Assembly (NCBI RefSeq): GCF_020164435.1
Contig: NZ_JAIUDQ010000018.1
Coordinates: 1 to 64,000 of the forward strand
Source: Phyllobacterium lublinensis
Lineage (GTDB): Bacteria; Pseudomonadota; Alphaproteobacteria; Rhizobiales; Rhizobiaceae
Length of the DNA stretch: 64,000 bases
Direction of reading: 5' to 3'
In this document: positions 26,943 through 35,430 of the stretch, one piece after another
How positions within the stretch are numbered: the first letter of the stretch is position 1
How the letters are laid out: the number at the start of each line of letters is the position of its first letter
Translations under genes and position numbers: made by a program
Notes under the pieces: model-generated
What the model was told of the DNA's origin: nothing
What the model saw: the letters and a program-made list of their open reading frames with translations, nothing else
Database searches by the model: none

Positions 26943-28970
26943 ATGAAGCTGGCGGTTTTTGGAGAGGCAACTGTTAGTCTGGGCGGGCAACTGGTCCCGC
27001 GCGTACCCGCGAATTTTTTGCGGATCGTGGTATACCTCCTGCTGGAAAACGAAAACCATTCTGTCTCCCGCGGCAAGCTCTCACAATTCTTCTGGTCCGA
27101 CACGGATCAAGCCCATGCATCCATGAACCTGCGCCAGAGTCTGGCACGCATCCGCAAGTTCCAGGAGCAATACGGTTTGAACCTTGTTCAGGGTGATGCT
27201 ACCTACGTCTATCTAAACCTGTCGCAGGTCAAGGCGGATCTGCTGCGCATTGACCTGCTCGACTACATCAATTACGCCCGCAAGGGGGATATCGAGTCCG
27301 TACTGGGTTTGTGCGAACTCTATACTGGCGATCTCCTCGCACAGAATGAACCGCAGAATTCCGATTTCGACGAGTGGCTCGATGTGGAGCGCGTCAGGCT
27401 GCGCGACGACCTAATCACCATGCTACTGAGTATGGTCAACAAGCCCGTAGGCGTCAGCATAGATGAAAAGCGCCAATGCGCCCGCAAGCTGATCGAGATC
27501 GATCCCTACCAGGAAGTTGGCTATCGCACATTGATGCAGACTGCATCCCAACTTGGCCTGATCGCGAAGGTAGAGCGCACTTTCCGCGAGTGCACGAAGA
27601 AGTTGCGCGATGACCTCGATGTGGAGCCCGAAGAAGAGACGATCGAGCTCTATCAGCAGCTCCTGCCCAAGCTTTCGCCCGCCACCACACGCAGCCTCAT
27701 CATACCGCCGCAACCAACCGGTCCGGTGCAGGGCAGTGGCGTGGAAATCCAGATGCCGCGCGGGATGCGCGCCGAAAACCAGATCGAGCAGAACAAGCAG
27801 GCCGGCCTGCCAAGGGTGATGGTGCTCTACATGCCGCACAACGCGGCCGATCCGATGGAACAGCTCGCCGCCTCGCTGGTCGACGACATCACCATTGGTC
27901 TTTGCCGCCTGCGCACATTGTCCGTCGTTGCGCCCTACACATCGACCAGGGTGGTAGCCGAGTCTTCAATCGACAGTTTTCCCGGCTTGAGTGATCAGTT
28001 CGGCGTCAATTATGCGGTCGACAGCAAGATCGTGCGCCGCGACGGGTTCTGCTTCCTGTCAGTCAAGCTGGTCGACGTCGCCACGCAGGAAATCGTTTGG
28101 GCCGAGAAGCAGAAGTTCGACTATGTCCTGCCCGAGCAGCAATACAGGCAGCTGTCGATCCGCATCATCCTGTCCGTCGTGTCTGTTATCGAGAAAACCG
28201 AACTCGATCGCTACAACAAGCTGTTCCAGGATCCGAATGCCTACTACTGGTATCTTGTAGGCAAGCGGGAAATCGACAAATTTGATCTTCCGAAACTGCG
28301 TCAGGCCCGCCAATCATTCAAGAATGCCCTGACTGCTTCGCCGGATTTCGTTCCCGCGCTCAGCGGTATTGCGCGTACCATGCAGAAAGAGTGGCTCATG
28401 CTGGCGCGCAGCGAGAAGGATATCCTGCTGGAGGGCGAACAGGTCGCGAAGCGTGCCGCACCAGCGGACCCGGATGACGAGCGGCCCTTGCGCGAGCTAG
28501 GTACCATCAGCATGTATCTCGGCAAGTTCGAAGACAGCCTTGAATATTTCGACCAGGGGGAATCCATCAATCCACAGCATGCCGATCTGCTTGCTGACTA
28601 TGCCGATGCGCTCACGCACTATGGCTGGCTTGATCAGGCGGTCGAGAAGATCAATCAGGCGATTGCCCACAATCCGCTGGCCCCAGACTACTATTATTGG
28701 GTTGGGGGCGGCGCGCTGCATAATCTAGAGCGTCATTCTGAAGCTTTGGCTCTCCTTCAACAGATGCAGAATCCTCGCGCGGCTGCCCGCCTGATCGCAG
28801 CCTGTTGGGCAATGCTCGGAGAGCGCGAAAAGGCGACTGAATACAGGCAGTATGCGCTGGAAGACAATCCGACCTTCAAGATCGATGACTGGATCAAGGG
28901 GTTGGGTGTCAGGCTGCCAGAACAGCGCAAGAGATACGAAGCATCCTTACGGGAAGCCGGCTTTCAATAA
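26943..28970 (+). CDS. BTAD/SARP-like transcriptional regulator with TolB-like and TPR domains
   Basis: A 675-residue regulator. Residues ~1-90 are an OmpR/SARP-type winged helix. Residues ~95-245 form a bacterial transcriptional activation domain with the typical EIDPYQEVGYRTLMQ and DDLDVEPEEET endings. Residues ~285-410 (VMVLYMP...) resemble the TolB-like segment found in cyclase-type regulators. Residues ~425-660 are TPR-like helices. SARP-type proteins activate natural-product clusters in actinobacteria. This gene ends only 36 bases before the first putative precursor peptide gene, so it probably controls and shares a transcript with the YcaO/TfuA locus. The sensing part is unknown. Confidence 0.85.
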   Translation: MKLAVFGEATVSLGGQLVPRVPANFLRIVVYLLLENENHSVSRGKLSQFFWSDTDQAHASMNLRQSLARIRKFQEQYGLNLVQGDATYVYLNLSQVKADLLRIDLLDYINYARKGDIESVLGLCELYTGDLLAQNEPQNSDFDEWLDVERVRLRDDLITMLLSMVNKPVGVSIDEKRQCARKLIEIDPYQEVGYRTLMQTASQLGLIAKVERTFRECTKKLRDDLDVEPEEETIELYQQLLPKLSPATTRSLIIPPQPTGPVQGSGVEIQMPRGMRAENQIEQNKQAGLPRVMVLYMPHNAADPMEQLAASLVDDITIGLCRLRTLSVVAPYTSTRVVAESSIDSFPGLSDQFGVNYAVDSKIVRRDGFCFLSVKLVDVATQEIVWAEKQKFDYVLPEQQYRQLSIRIILSVVSVIEKTELDRYNKLFQDPNAYYWYLVGKREIDKFDLPKLRQARQSFKNALTASPDFVPALSGIARTMQKEWLMLARSEKDILLEGEQVAKRAAPADPDDERPLRELGTISMYLGKFEDSLEYFDQGESINPQHADLLADYADALTHYGWLDQAVEKINQAIAHNPLAPDYYYWVGGGALHNLERHSEALALLQQMQNPRAAARLIAACWAMLGEREKATEYRQYALEDNPTFKIDDWIKGLGVRLPEQRKRYEASLREAGFQ

Positions 28971-29006
28971 TCTTCACCGCACAGTAACATTTGGGGGATC
29001 TACCGC

Positions 29007-29270
29007 ATGGCCAAGTATTTCATTATCGGCGAGGCAAACAGCAATGAGCTGTGGTTAGTTGATGTCGACAACCGCACTGTTGAGCCGGTAACTGACGCTG
29101 CATTAAAGAAGTCCAATGCTGCAGACCCTGGGTTTATCGGAGTAATTGACAAGGCACGAAAGAATGGAATTACGACTATAAAGGGAGTAAGCGTCGCAGT
29201 CGCTACCAGTAGTAGGACTGACGCCAAGAGCGACTCCTTCTTGGTCAATCCCGATGCAGGTAAAAAATAA
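29007..29270 (+). CDS. putative RiPP precursor peptide 1
   Basis: An 87-residue protein with no known domain. It begins MAKYFIIGEANSNELWLVDVDN, which matches the start of the next small protein (MAK, aromatic pair, I, then LWLV plus D/N). The C-terminal part contains SSRTDAKSDSF, which resembles one degenerate copy of the repeat in precursor 2. The N-terminal part would be the leader recognised by the modifying enzymes and the C-terminal part the core. This is inferred from position (directly before precursor 2, YcaO and TfuA), the shared leader and the small size. The start lies after a GGGGG box. Confidence 0.65.
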   Translation: MAKYFIIGEANSNELWLVDVDNRTVEPVTDAALKKSNAADPGFIGVIDKARKNGITTIKGVSVAVATSSRTDAKSDSFLVNPDAGKK

Positions 29271-29377
29271 ATAAAAATATTTGCCGAAATTGAAGAAGAG
29301 GTCACAGTTCTTCTTGATCTGAATTGGAATCGTCATACCTTTGCCATGTGGGCTCTCCTTCATAGAAAGGTATTCGC

Positions 29378-29761
29378 ATGGCAAAGTTTTACATCGTGAA
29401 TGATTCAGACCGAAACAAGCTTTGGCTTGTGAACAGCGAAACACGCAGCGCAGAGTGTCTCGATCGCGATGTGATCGAATCCTTGGGATTGGCCGGGCAT
29501 GAATTTCTGAACTCGATCGGTAGCATGATCGGCAGCGATGTCGTTGCTAGGGACACTCGTAGCGATCCATCGGATCGCGCATTCTCGTTTGACGGCCGGA
29601 GCGATCCATCGGATCGGGCCTTCTCATTTGACGGCAGGAGTGATGCATCGGACCGTGCCTTCTCATTTGACGGCAGGAGTGATCCGTCGGACCGTGCCTT
29701 CTCGTTCGGCGGCGATTCATCGGATCGTATGCATTCCGCGAATCCCGCCGGTTTGAACTGA
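29378..29761 (+). CDS. putative RiPP precursor peptide 2 with tandem core repeats
   Basis: A 127-residue protein. Residues 1-60 are leader-like and start MAKFYIVNDSDRNKLWLVNS, matching precursor 1. Residues 61-112 are four tandem 13-residue units, R-S-D-P/A-S-D-R-A-F-S-F-D/G-G, followed by a degenerate fifth (DSSDRMHS) and the tail ANPAGLN. Tandem cores behind one leader are known in several RiPP families. Each unit has three Ser, a Phe-Ser-Phe core and a Gly end, offering sites for YcaO chemistry (azoline or thioamide). No Cys is in the repeats; the only Cys is Cys27 in the leader part. Modification is inference; the repeats and the genetic context are seen directly. Confidence 0.72.
   Translation: MAKFYIVNDSDRNKLWLVNSETRSAECLDRDVIESLGLAGHEFLNSIGSMIGSDVVARDTRSDPSDRAFSFDGRSDPSDRAFSFDGRSDASDRAFSFDGRSDPSDRAFSFGGDSSDRMHSANPAGLN
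29558..29713 (+). repeat. four tandem 39-bp coding repeats
   Basis: Units at 29558-29596, 29597-29635, 29636-29674 and 29675-29713 encode the 13-residue core repeats of precursor 2. Units 2-4 are more alike at the DNA level than unit 1, with mostly silent differences, which points to selection on the peptide sequence. A truncated fifth unit follows. Confidence 0.93.
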
Positions 29762-29833
29762 GCTGTAGTATGACTGTCCGGATGTTCGGATAGTGTCTAA
29801 CGGGTGTGTAATTTGCAGGCTGATGGAGTGACA

Positions 29834-31090
29834 ATGCGACCATTGGCCGGGATGCCGGTTCCGGACCGGCTGGCGGCAGACGAAGCAAACCTTCGTTCTG
29901 CTTTCCGCGCAGGAGAGTCATCGTCTACCCGATTGATCGATGCGGATGAAACCGTGAACCGGTTGCGCCCGCATTTTTCTCGCCTCGGTATAGTACGTAT
30001 GGCCGAAGTGACGGGCCTTGATCGCATCGGCATTCCCGTCTGGATGGCCGTTCGCCCCAATAGCCGCACGCTTGCCGTCAGCCAGGGAAAGGGTATCAGC
30101 GCCGCGCACGCTCGGGCTTCTGCCGTGATGGAAGCCGCGGAGATCGCCGTTGCTGAAGACCTTCTCCTTCCGTCCCTTGCCGTTAGCCGCCGCGAATTGC
30201 GTGACGCTGGCCACGAGGTGTTTGACGGTCGCATGCTCCTGATGCGCGGGGCAGATGAGGCCGGGCCCGAGGAGACGGACTACTGGCTTGAAGGTTTCGA
30301 CCTGCTGAAACAGAAGCCAGTATTTGTCCCGCGTGAACTGGTGTCGCTCGACTTCACGCCGGCGCGCAAATCCTGGCACTATTGTCAGTCGACCGATGGG
30401 CTCGCCTCCGGCAATTGCCTGCTGGAAGCCGTTATCCACGGATTATGCGAGCGCGTCGAGCGCGATGCCACTGAGCTCTGGCGTTTCCAGCGCGATGCCG
30501 GTGTCGAGGCCCGTTGCGTTGACCCGGCGGTTTTTGCAGATAGTGGCATTGACTGGCTGGCGGGGCGGATCGCCGCGGCCAACTTCGTGTTGCGTCTGTT
30601 CAACACGACGTCGGATATCGGCCTTCCTGTCTTCATGGCAACCATAAGCCCGGCGACAAAGCACGCAACTTATCTGCATTTCGATCTCGCCGCCGGGTAT
30701 GGCTGCCATCTTTCGCCGCGCGTCGCGGCCATGCGGGCGATTACCGAGGCGGCGCAGACGCGTATCACCAATATTTCCGGCGCACGTGACGATTTCGATC
30801 CGTCCGAATATCACCAGCGTCTTGCGCCGGACCTTTCGGTCTACATTCACGCCAAACCCGCCGATCATTGGCGGTTCGACGAGCCCGAGCCGCATTTGCG
30901 TGCCAGTCTCGAAACGTATCTCGAGCCATTGCGCCAGCGTGGCATTACCAGTGTCGTCGCCGTGCCGCTCGGGGGCGAGGAATATGACATGTCGGTCTGC
31001 CGCGTATTGGTCAATGAGCTCGAAAGCCCGGCCGGCACGCGCAAGCACCGTTTTGGCGGGCGGGCGCTCAACGCCATGTTGCGGCAATAG
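29834..31090 (+). CDS. YcaO-domain ATP-dependent peptide-modifying enzyme
   Basis: A 418-residue stand-alone YcaO protein. The ATP/Mg-binding signatures are complete: SQGKG at 83-87 with EAAE at 100-103, STDGLASGN at 186-194, and the E-x7-E-x2-ERD pattern in LLEAVIHGLCERVERD (197-211). YcaO enzymes activate backbone amides with ATP to form azolines, amidines or thioamides. No ThiF/E1-like cyclodehydratase partner is fused or adjacent; instead a TfuA gene follows, the pairing known for thioamide formation in archaeal McrA and thioamide RiPPs. ATG 29834 has a GGAG box; GTG 29804 is an alternative. Confidence 0.93.
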   Translation: MRPLAGMPVPDRLAADEANLRSAFRAGESSSTRLIDADETVNRLRPHFSRLGIVRMAEVTGLDRIGIPVWMAVRPNSRTLAVSQGKGISAAHARASAVMEAAEIAVAEDLLLPSLAVSRRELRDAGHEVFDGRMLLMRGADEAGPEETDYWLEGFDLLKQKPVFVPRELVSLDFTPARKSWHYCQSTDGLASGNCLLEAVIHGLCERVERDATELWRFQRDAGVEARCVDPAVFADSGIDWLAGRIAAANFVLRLFNTTSDIGLPVFMATISPATKHATYLHFDLAAGYGCHLSPRVAAMRAITEAAQTRITNISGARDDFDPSEYHQRLAPDLSVYIHAKPADHWRFDEPEPHLRASLETYLEPLRQRGITSVVAVPLGGEEYDMSVCRVLVNELESPAGTRKHRFGGRALNAMLRQ

Positions 31091-31098
31091 GAGCGGCG

Positions 31099-31839
31099 AT
31101 GAAGATCCTTTTTGCAGGTCCCAGCCTTTCCGGAACGGAGTTCGTGCCAAAGCGTGCCGGCGAAGATCGTGTCCTGCCCGAATATGGGTTGACCTGTCGT
31201 GGGCCCGCAAAATGCGGAGATATCACCCATGCGGTCGATCAGGGCTTTCGCGTCATCGGCCTGGTTGACGGCCGGTTCGAGGATGTCGCCGCAGTCTGGC
31301 ACAAGGAAATTCTCCATGCGCTTTCACAGGGCGTCGTCGTCTATGGCGCCGCCAGCATGGGTGCCTTGCGCGCTGCCGAGTGTCATCCCTTCGGCATGAT
31401 TGGCATCGGCGCGGTGTTTGAGCGTTACGCATTTGGTGGCTTGGAAGATGATGCCGCGGTTGCGCAGGTGCATGCACCGGCCGAATTCGGTTACGTCGCG
31501 TTCAGCGAGGCGATGGTCACAATTGACGCGACGCTGGATGCGGCCCTGGCAGCCGGCTCGATCAGTCGCGATGAGCAGGCGCTGGCGCGCACCAAAGCCG
31601 ACGCTGTCTTCTTCAAGGAGCGTACATGGCGGCGTATTTTCGATGCCGTCTCATCGGATATGGAGCGCCCGGCCGAACGCCTGCAACCTCACATCCGCAA
31701 CATTAAGCGGGAGGATGCCGAGGCTTTGCTCGATGCGCTGCTCCAGCGGAAACACTCTGGCCCGCTCGCCAAGGTGTCTCCCGCGTTTTCCGGGTGGCAG
31801 TTCAATGAAACTGCGCAATGGCGCAAGCTGCGCGTCTAG
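31099..31839 (+). CDS. TfuA-like protein
   Basis: A 246-residue TfuA family protein with the hallmark VVVYGAASMGALRAAE (79-94). TfuA was named from the trifolitoxin cluster of Rhizobium, and YcaO-TfuA pairs install thioamides, with TfuA thought to help deliver sulfide. It begins eight bases after the YcaO stop with a GGAG box, so the two are co-expressed. No protease, transporter or further tailoring enzyme follows: the next gene belongs to the polysaccharide locus 365 bases on. Confidence 0.93.
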   Translation: MKILFAGPSLSGTEFVPKRAGEDRVLPEYGLTCRGPAKCGDITHAVDQGFRVIGLVDGRFEDVAAVWHKEILHALSQGVVVYGAASMGALRAAECHPFGMIGIGAVFERYAFGGLEDDAAVAQVHAPAEFGYVAFSEAMVTIDATLDAALAAGSISRDEQALARTKADAVFFKERTWRRIFDAVSSDMERPAERLQPHIRNIKREDAEALLDALLQRKHSGPLAKVSPAFSGWQFNETAQWRKLRV

Positions 31840-32204
31840 GCGCGTTTAGATTGGTCTCGCCCGATCGACTTACAATCCTATTGATTAGGGTGAAAATGCC
31901 TAAAAGTCGACCGATACAGAGTTGAGTCACGCTTGCGTAACGGGGGGGCACCTAATTTCAATCTCGTGGTCGCAAGTTTAAACGCATGAAAAAGTAACAA
32001 AAAAATCAGAACGTGTGTGGGAGCAAGCGGGCAGTCAGTGGGGGACCTACGCCGGAATTCTATTAAGATTGAATTTGGAGTTCCGGCGTAGCACTACACA
32101 ATATCCGTCCAGCTTAACCAATATCAAAATAACAACGAAACCAGCCGCTTCCTGCGCGCCTTCCTGGTGCGCGGCATGGCTAGGCTTCAGCTGAGGGGCG
32201 AGTC
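31840..32204. other. intergenic region between the RiPP-like and EPS loci
   Basis: About 365 bases with no gene seen. It contains the strong inverted repeat at 32047-32091 and must hold the start of transcription for the glycosyltransferase genes. Confidence 0.4.
32047..32091. repeat. 45-base inverted repeat
   Basis: Perfect 11-bp arms CTACGCCGGAA (32047-32057) and TTCCGGCGTAG (32081-32091) flank an AT-rich 23-base loop that can pair a little further. There is no T-run after it. It could be a terminator-like structure for tfuA, a cis element in the EPS leader, or a mobile-repeat remnant. Confidence 0.6.
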
Positions 32205-33431
32205 GTGAAAGTAGCAATTGTCCATTACTGGCTTTTGTCGATGCGGGGTGGGGAGAAGGTGCTGGAAGCACTCAGCGAGATCTATCCGGACGCTGACATC
32301 TACACGCTCGTCTATAATCCTGATGCCATCTCGGGCCGCCTGAAGAACCACAGGATTACCACGTCATTCCTGCAAAAAATTCCTGGCGCCAAGAAGCACT
32401 ACCAGATGCTGCTTCCGCTTATGCCATTGGCGCTCGAGACCATGGATCTAACCGAATATGATCTGATCATCTCAAGCGAGTCAGGTCCTGCGAAGGGGAT
32501 CATACCCAAGCCCGACGCAGTGCACGTTTGCTATTGCCATTCACCAATGCGCTATATCTGGGACCATTACTTCTTCTACCATGCAAGCGCTGGGTTCCTG
32601 AAAAGGCTGTTCATGCCCTTCATCGCTTCATGGCTGCGCCAGTGGGACGTATCGACGAGCGCCCGGGTGGATTGCTTTGTGGCCAATTCCCGTCATATCG
32701 CCAACCGTGTGCAGAAATACTACAGGCGCGATGCGGTGGTTATCCATCCACCGGTGTCCGTGGACGATTTCGCAATCTCCGACACCACGGAGGATTTCTA
32801 TCTGTGTGCAGGTCAGCTCGTCGGTTACAAGCGTGTCGACCTGGCCGTCGATGCGTTTACAGCGATGAACAAGAACCTCGTGGTCATTGGCACCGGCGAG
32901 GAAATGGAAAAACTGAAGAGCCGTGCCGGACCAACCATTCGGTTCCTCGACCATCAACCTTTCGCATCGTTGAAGAGCCACATGGCGCGATGCAAGGCGT
33001 TGATCTTCCCGGGCGAAGAGGATTTCGGCATTGTTCCAGTTGAAGTGATGGCAAGCGGTAGACCTGTGATTGCTTTTGGGCGGGGTGGCGCAGTCGATAC
33101 CGTTATCGACGGTCTCTCGGGCGTATTGTTTTCCGAGCAGACCGTCGATAGCCTCACCGAAAGCGTCAACCGCTTTGAAGCCATGGCCGACAGTTTCTCG
33201 CCAACGGCCATCCGCGCCCATTCGTTGCGGTTCAGCAAGGACAATTTCAAGAAGAAGATCAGCGCTCTCGTACGCAAGGAGTTCGAGCGGCGCGCAGTTC
33301 AGGCCACGGTTGATCAGATCGAAGGCAATGCGCCTGCGGTCGGGGAAGCCTGGGGCAGGACAAACGGCTTGGTGCTCTCGATGAAGACCAAACCACAGGC
33401 CAATTCCAATGTGATACGTCCGAATTTATAA
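32205..33431 (+). CDS. glycosyltransferase family 4 (EPS)
   Basis: A 408-residue GT-B glycosyltransferase. It opens with the acceptor-binding pattern VAIVHYWLLSMRGGEKVLE and has the C-terminal GT4 nucleotide-sugar site (FPGEEDFGIVPVEVMASGRPVIA, with the E-x7-E pair). It adds a sugar to the lipid-linked repeat unit at the cytoplasmic face. The GTG start follows a GAGGGG box. It heads the EPS locus together with the next GT4 gene. Confidence 0.9.
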   Translation: MKVAIVHYWLLSMRGGEKVLEALSEIYPDADIYTLVYNPDAISGRLKNHRITTSFLQKIPGAKKHYQMLLPLMPLALETMDLTEYDLIISSESGPAKGIIPKPDAVHVCYCHSPMRYIWDHYFFYHASAGFLKRLFMPFIASWLRQWDVSTSARVDCFVANSRHIANRVQKYYRRDAVVIHPPVSVDDFAISDTTEDFYLCAGQLVGYKRVDLAVDAFTAMNKNLVVIGTGEEMEKLKSRAGPTIRFLDHQPFASLKSHMARCKALIFPGEEDFGIVPVEVMASGRPVIAFGRGGAVDTVIDGLSGVLFSEQTVDSLTESVNRFEAMADSFSPTAIRAHSLRFSKDNFKKKISALVRKEFERRAVQATVDQIEGNAPAVGEAWGRTNGLVLSMKTKPQANSNVIRPNL

Positions 33432-33445
33432 CTGCGGGAACTGCA

Positions 33446-34744
33446 ATGACTCTGGAACGTGTTGTCATTATCAACGATGAGGCCGTCGCAAGCGGTGGCG
33501 CTGCGGTGCTGGCGCTCTTGTCTGCGCGGCTCTTGATCGAGGCAGGCATTCCCGTAACTTTCCTCAGCGGCGACTCCGGAGCGGATTTCTCCTTGCATGA
33601 CGAGGAAATCGAAGTTTCGGGGCTCGGCAGCGCACCGCTGCTCAAACTGCCCATTCACAAGCGCATCATCAACGGCGCCTATAATTCCGCAGCCCACAAG
33701 GCGATCCGCCGCTACATTGAACTCAACGATACGCCGGGTACCATTTACCATGTCCATGCATGGGCGCAGATCCTGTCGCCGTCGATATTCTCCGCGCTCA
33801 AGCCGGTGCACGACCGTTTGATCGTATCGGCGCATGATTTCACACTGGTATGTCCAAACGGCAGCTACGCCAATTTCAAGCAGAACACCGTTTGTGAGCT
33901 GACCCCCTTGAGTGCGAAGTGTCTCGCCTCCAGTTGCGACAAGCGGCGCTATGCGGACAAGCTATGGCGTTTCATGCGGTCCTGGCTGCGTACGCAATTG
34001 CTGGACCTTTCGAATTCGGGATGCACGATCGCGTCGATTCATCCCATGATGAATGCTTGGCTTGAGCGTGGTGGAATCCCGAGAGAACGCATCAAGACTG
34101 TGTTGAATCCGGTCAAGCCATTCGCAAAAACCCGCGTAACGGCGGAGAATAACAGCGATATCTTCATTATTGGCCGGCTGGAGTTCGAGAAAGGCGTCGA
34201 TATCGCAGCCGAAGCTGCGCGCCGTGTCGGCCGCAAGCTCCGGGTCATCGGTGACGGAGCATTTCGCACAGAATTGCTGCAGCGCTATCCCGAAGTCCAA
34301 TGGGAAGGGTGGCGCACCCATGATGAAATCAACCGGCTACTGCAGGACGCCCGATTTGTCGTCATGCCGAGCAGACTGCCTGAACCGTTCGGCTTGGTGG
34401 CCCACGAGAGTATGCAAAGCGGGATTCCGATCGTGGCATTCAAGTCCGCCTTCGTGGCCAACGAAGCGCAGCAGTTGGGTTGCGGCATCGTTGCCCAACA
34501 GGTAACGGCGTCGAGCCTGGCCGAAGCCTTTGCCAAACTGGATGACGATGGGGTCGTGCATCGCATGAGCGAGCTGGCGTTCGAGCTTTCTCCAAGATTG
34601 TCAAATACGCCGCAGAGCTGGTGCAACGAATTCATTGCCCTCTACCGTTCGCGATTGGCCGAACAGGTTCGGCCTGAAATGGACGCTATGCAGCTGCGTG
34701 CGTCAGCCCCGCCATCGACGCAGCGGCTATCAAGTTCGCTGTAG
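33446..34744 (+). CDS. glycosyltransferase family 4 (EPS)
   Basis: A 432-residue GT-B glycosyltransferase. The N-terminal VVIINDEAVASGGAAVLALLSARLL is the glycine-rich acceptor loop, and MPSRLPEPFGLVAHESMQSGIPIVA is the donor-binding E-x7-E region. Twelve bases separate it from the preceding GT4 gene, so both probably act in sequence on the same repeat unit. Donor and linkage cannot be told. Confidence 0.9.
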   Translation: MTLERVVIINDEAVASGGAAVLALLSARLLIEAGIPVTFLSGDSGADFSLHDEEIEVSGLGSAPLLKLPIHKRIINGAYNSAAHKAIRRYIELNDTPGTIYHVHAWAQILSPSIFSALKPVHDRLIVSAHDFTLVCPNGSYANFKQNTVCELTPLSAKCLASSCDKRRYADKLWRFMRSWLRTQLLDLSNSGCTIASIHPMMNAWLERGGIPRERIKTVLNPVKPFAKTRVTAENNSDIFIIGRLEFEKGVDIAAEAARRVGRKLRVIGDGAFRTELLQRYPEVQWEGWRTHDEINRLLQDARFVVMPSRLPEPFGLVAHESMQSGIPIVAFKSAFVANEAQQLGCGIVAQQVTASSLAEAFAKLDDDGVVHRMSELAFELSPRLSNTPQSWCNEFIALYRSRLAEQVRPEMDAMQLRASAPPSTQRLSSSL

Positions 34745-34943
34745 TTTTTGGGACACTATGGATTACACATTTTGAGGGATGCCTGCGAAAGGCCCCTAAC
34801 GGCTATCCATTTATTCATATTTATGGCATATAGTCTGCATTGAGGGGAGAGAGAGGTGATTAAATCCTTGACCGGGCCAGCTTTCGGCTTAGTCCAGGAT
34901 TAAATCGGCTGTCTCGATCGATGAGTCCTAACTCCAGAGATCG

Positions 34944-35090
34944 ATGCAAAATTCATCCGAGAATTTGAAATCATCCGATGATCGTCCGTCGAAGTCTTTT
35001 TTCGACATGATCGAGGAAAAGTATCTGATCCGTTGGGCAGCCCTCTTGATCTGCGTGATTTTCTGGACTGTCGTCTGGCGCCTTCTCTGA
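34944..35090 (+). CDS. small single-span membrane protein
   Basis: A 48-residue protein: a polar, Ser/Asp-rich N-terminus (about 28 residues) followed by one hydrophobic helix (WAALLICVIFWTVVWRLL) to the C-terminus. It is short but has a coherent membrane topology and lies alone between EPS genes. It may be an accessory subunit of a membrane glycosyltransferase or polymerase; that is a guess. Confidence 0.5.
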   Translation: MQNSSENLKSSDDRPSKSFFDMIEEKYLIRWAALLICVIFWTVVWRLL

Positions 35091-35093
35091 TCT

Positions 35094-35351
35094 TTATGTT
35101 TGGGGCTCCGGTTCAGGAGCATCGTCCGGATCTTCATCATCCCCGGCAGCGAGCCACTCTTCCAGGATTGCTACAGACATCGGACCCAGATTGGGTATCA
35201 GGTTCAGGTCCAGCTGCGCAGCCCAGGCGCGGTCAGGTTCCCAGTCGGGCGGCATGTTCCAGGGCGTACCACCATTCTCGATCCACAGCGCATTCACGAT
35301 GCGTGAATGCACCGTTTTCGAAGGACAAAATGTCTGAAGGCGGTGACGCAT
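35094..35351 (-). CDS. hypothetical protein with a helix-hairpin-like segment
   Basis: An 85-residue protein. The LDLNLIPNLGPMSVAILEEWLAAG segment resembles the helix-hairpin-helix-like end of RNA polymerase alpha subunits, where NIGPKSL is typical. The last 12 residues are acidic and proline-rich. The ribosome binding site is weak. I regard it as probably real because of that segment. Confidence 0.5.
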   Translation of the reverse strand: MRHRLQTFCPSKTVHSRIVNALWIENGGTPWNMPPDWEPDRAWAAQLDLNLIPNLGPMSVAILEEWLAAGDDEDPDDAPEPEPQT

Positions 35352-35430
35352 AAATACCCCGGGCAATAGAAGTTGTGTGAAATGGCTTTGTCTGGTCGTA
35401 TCGCGGCCGCGAGGAGGCAGGTGCTTTGCT

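Noticed and set aside
29558..29713. CRISPR-like spacing of repeats
   Set aside because: The repeats touch each other without spacers, keep one reading frame and are inside a protein gene.
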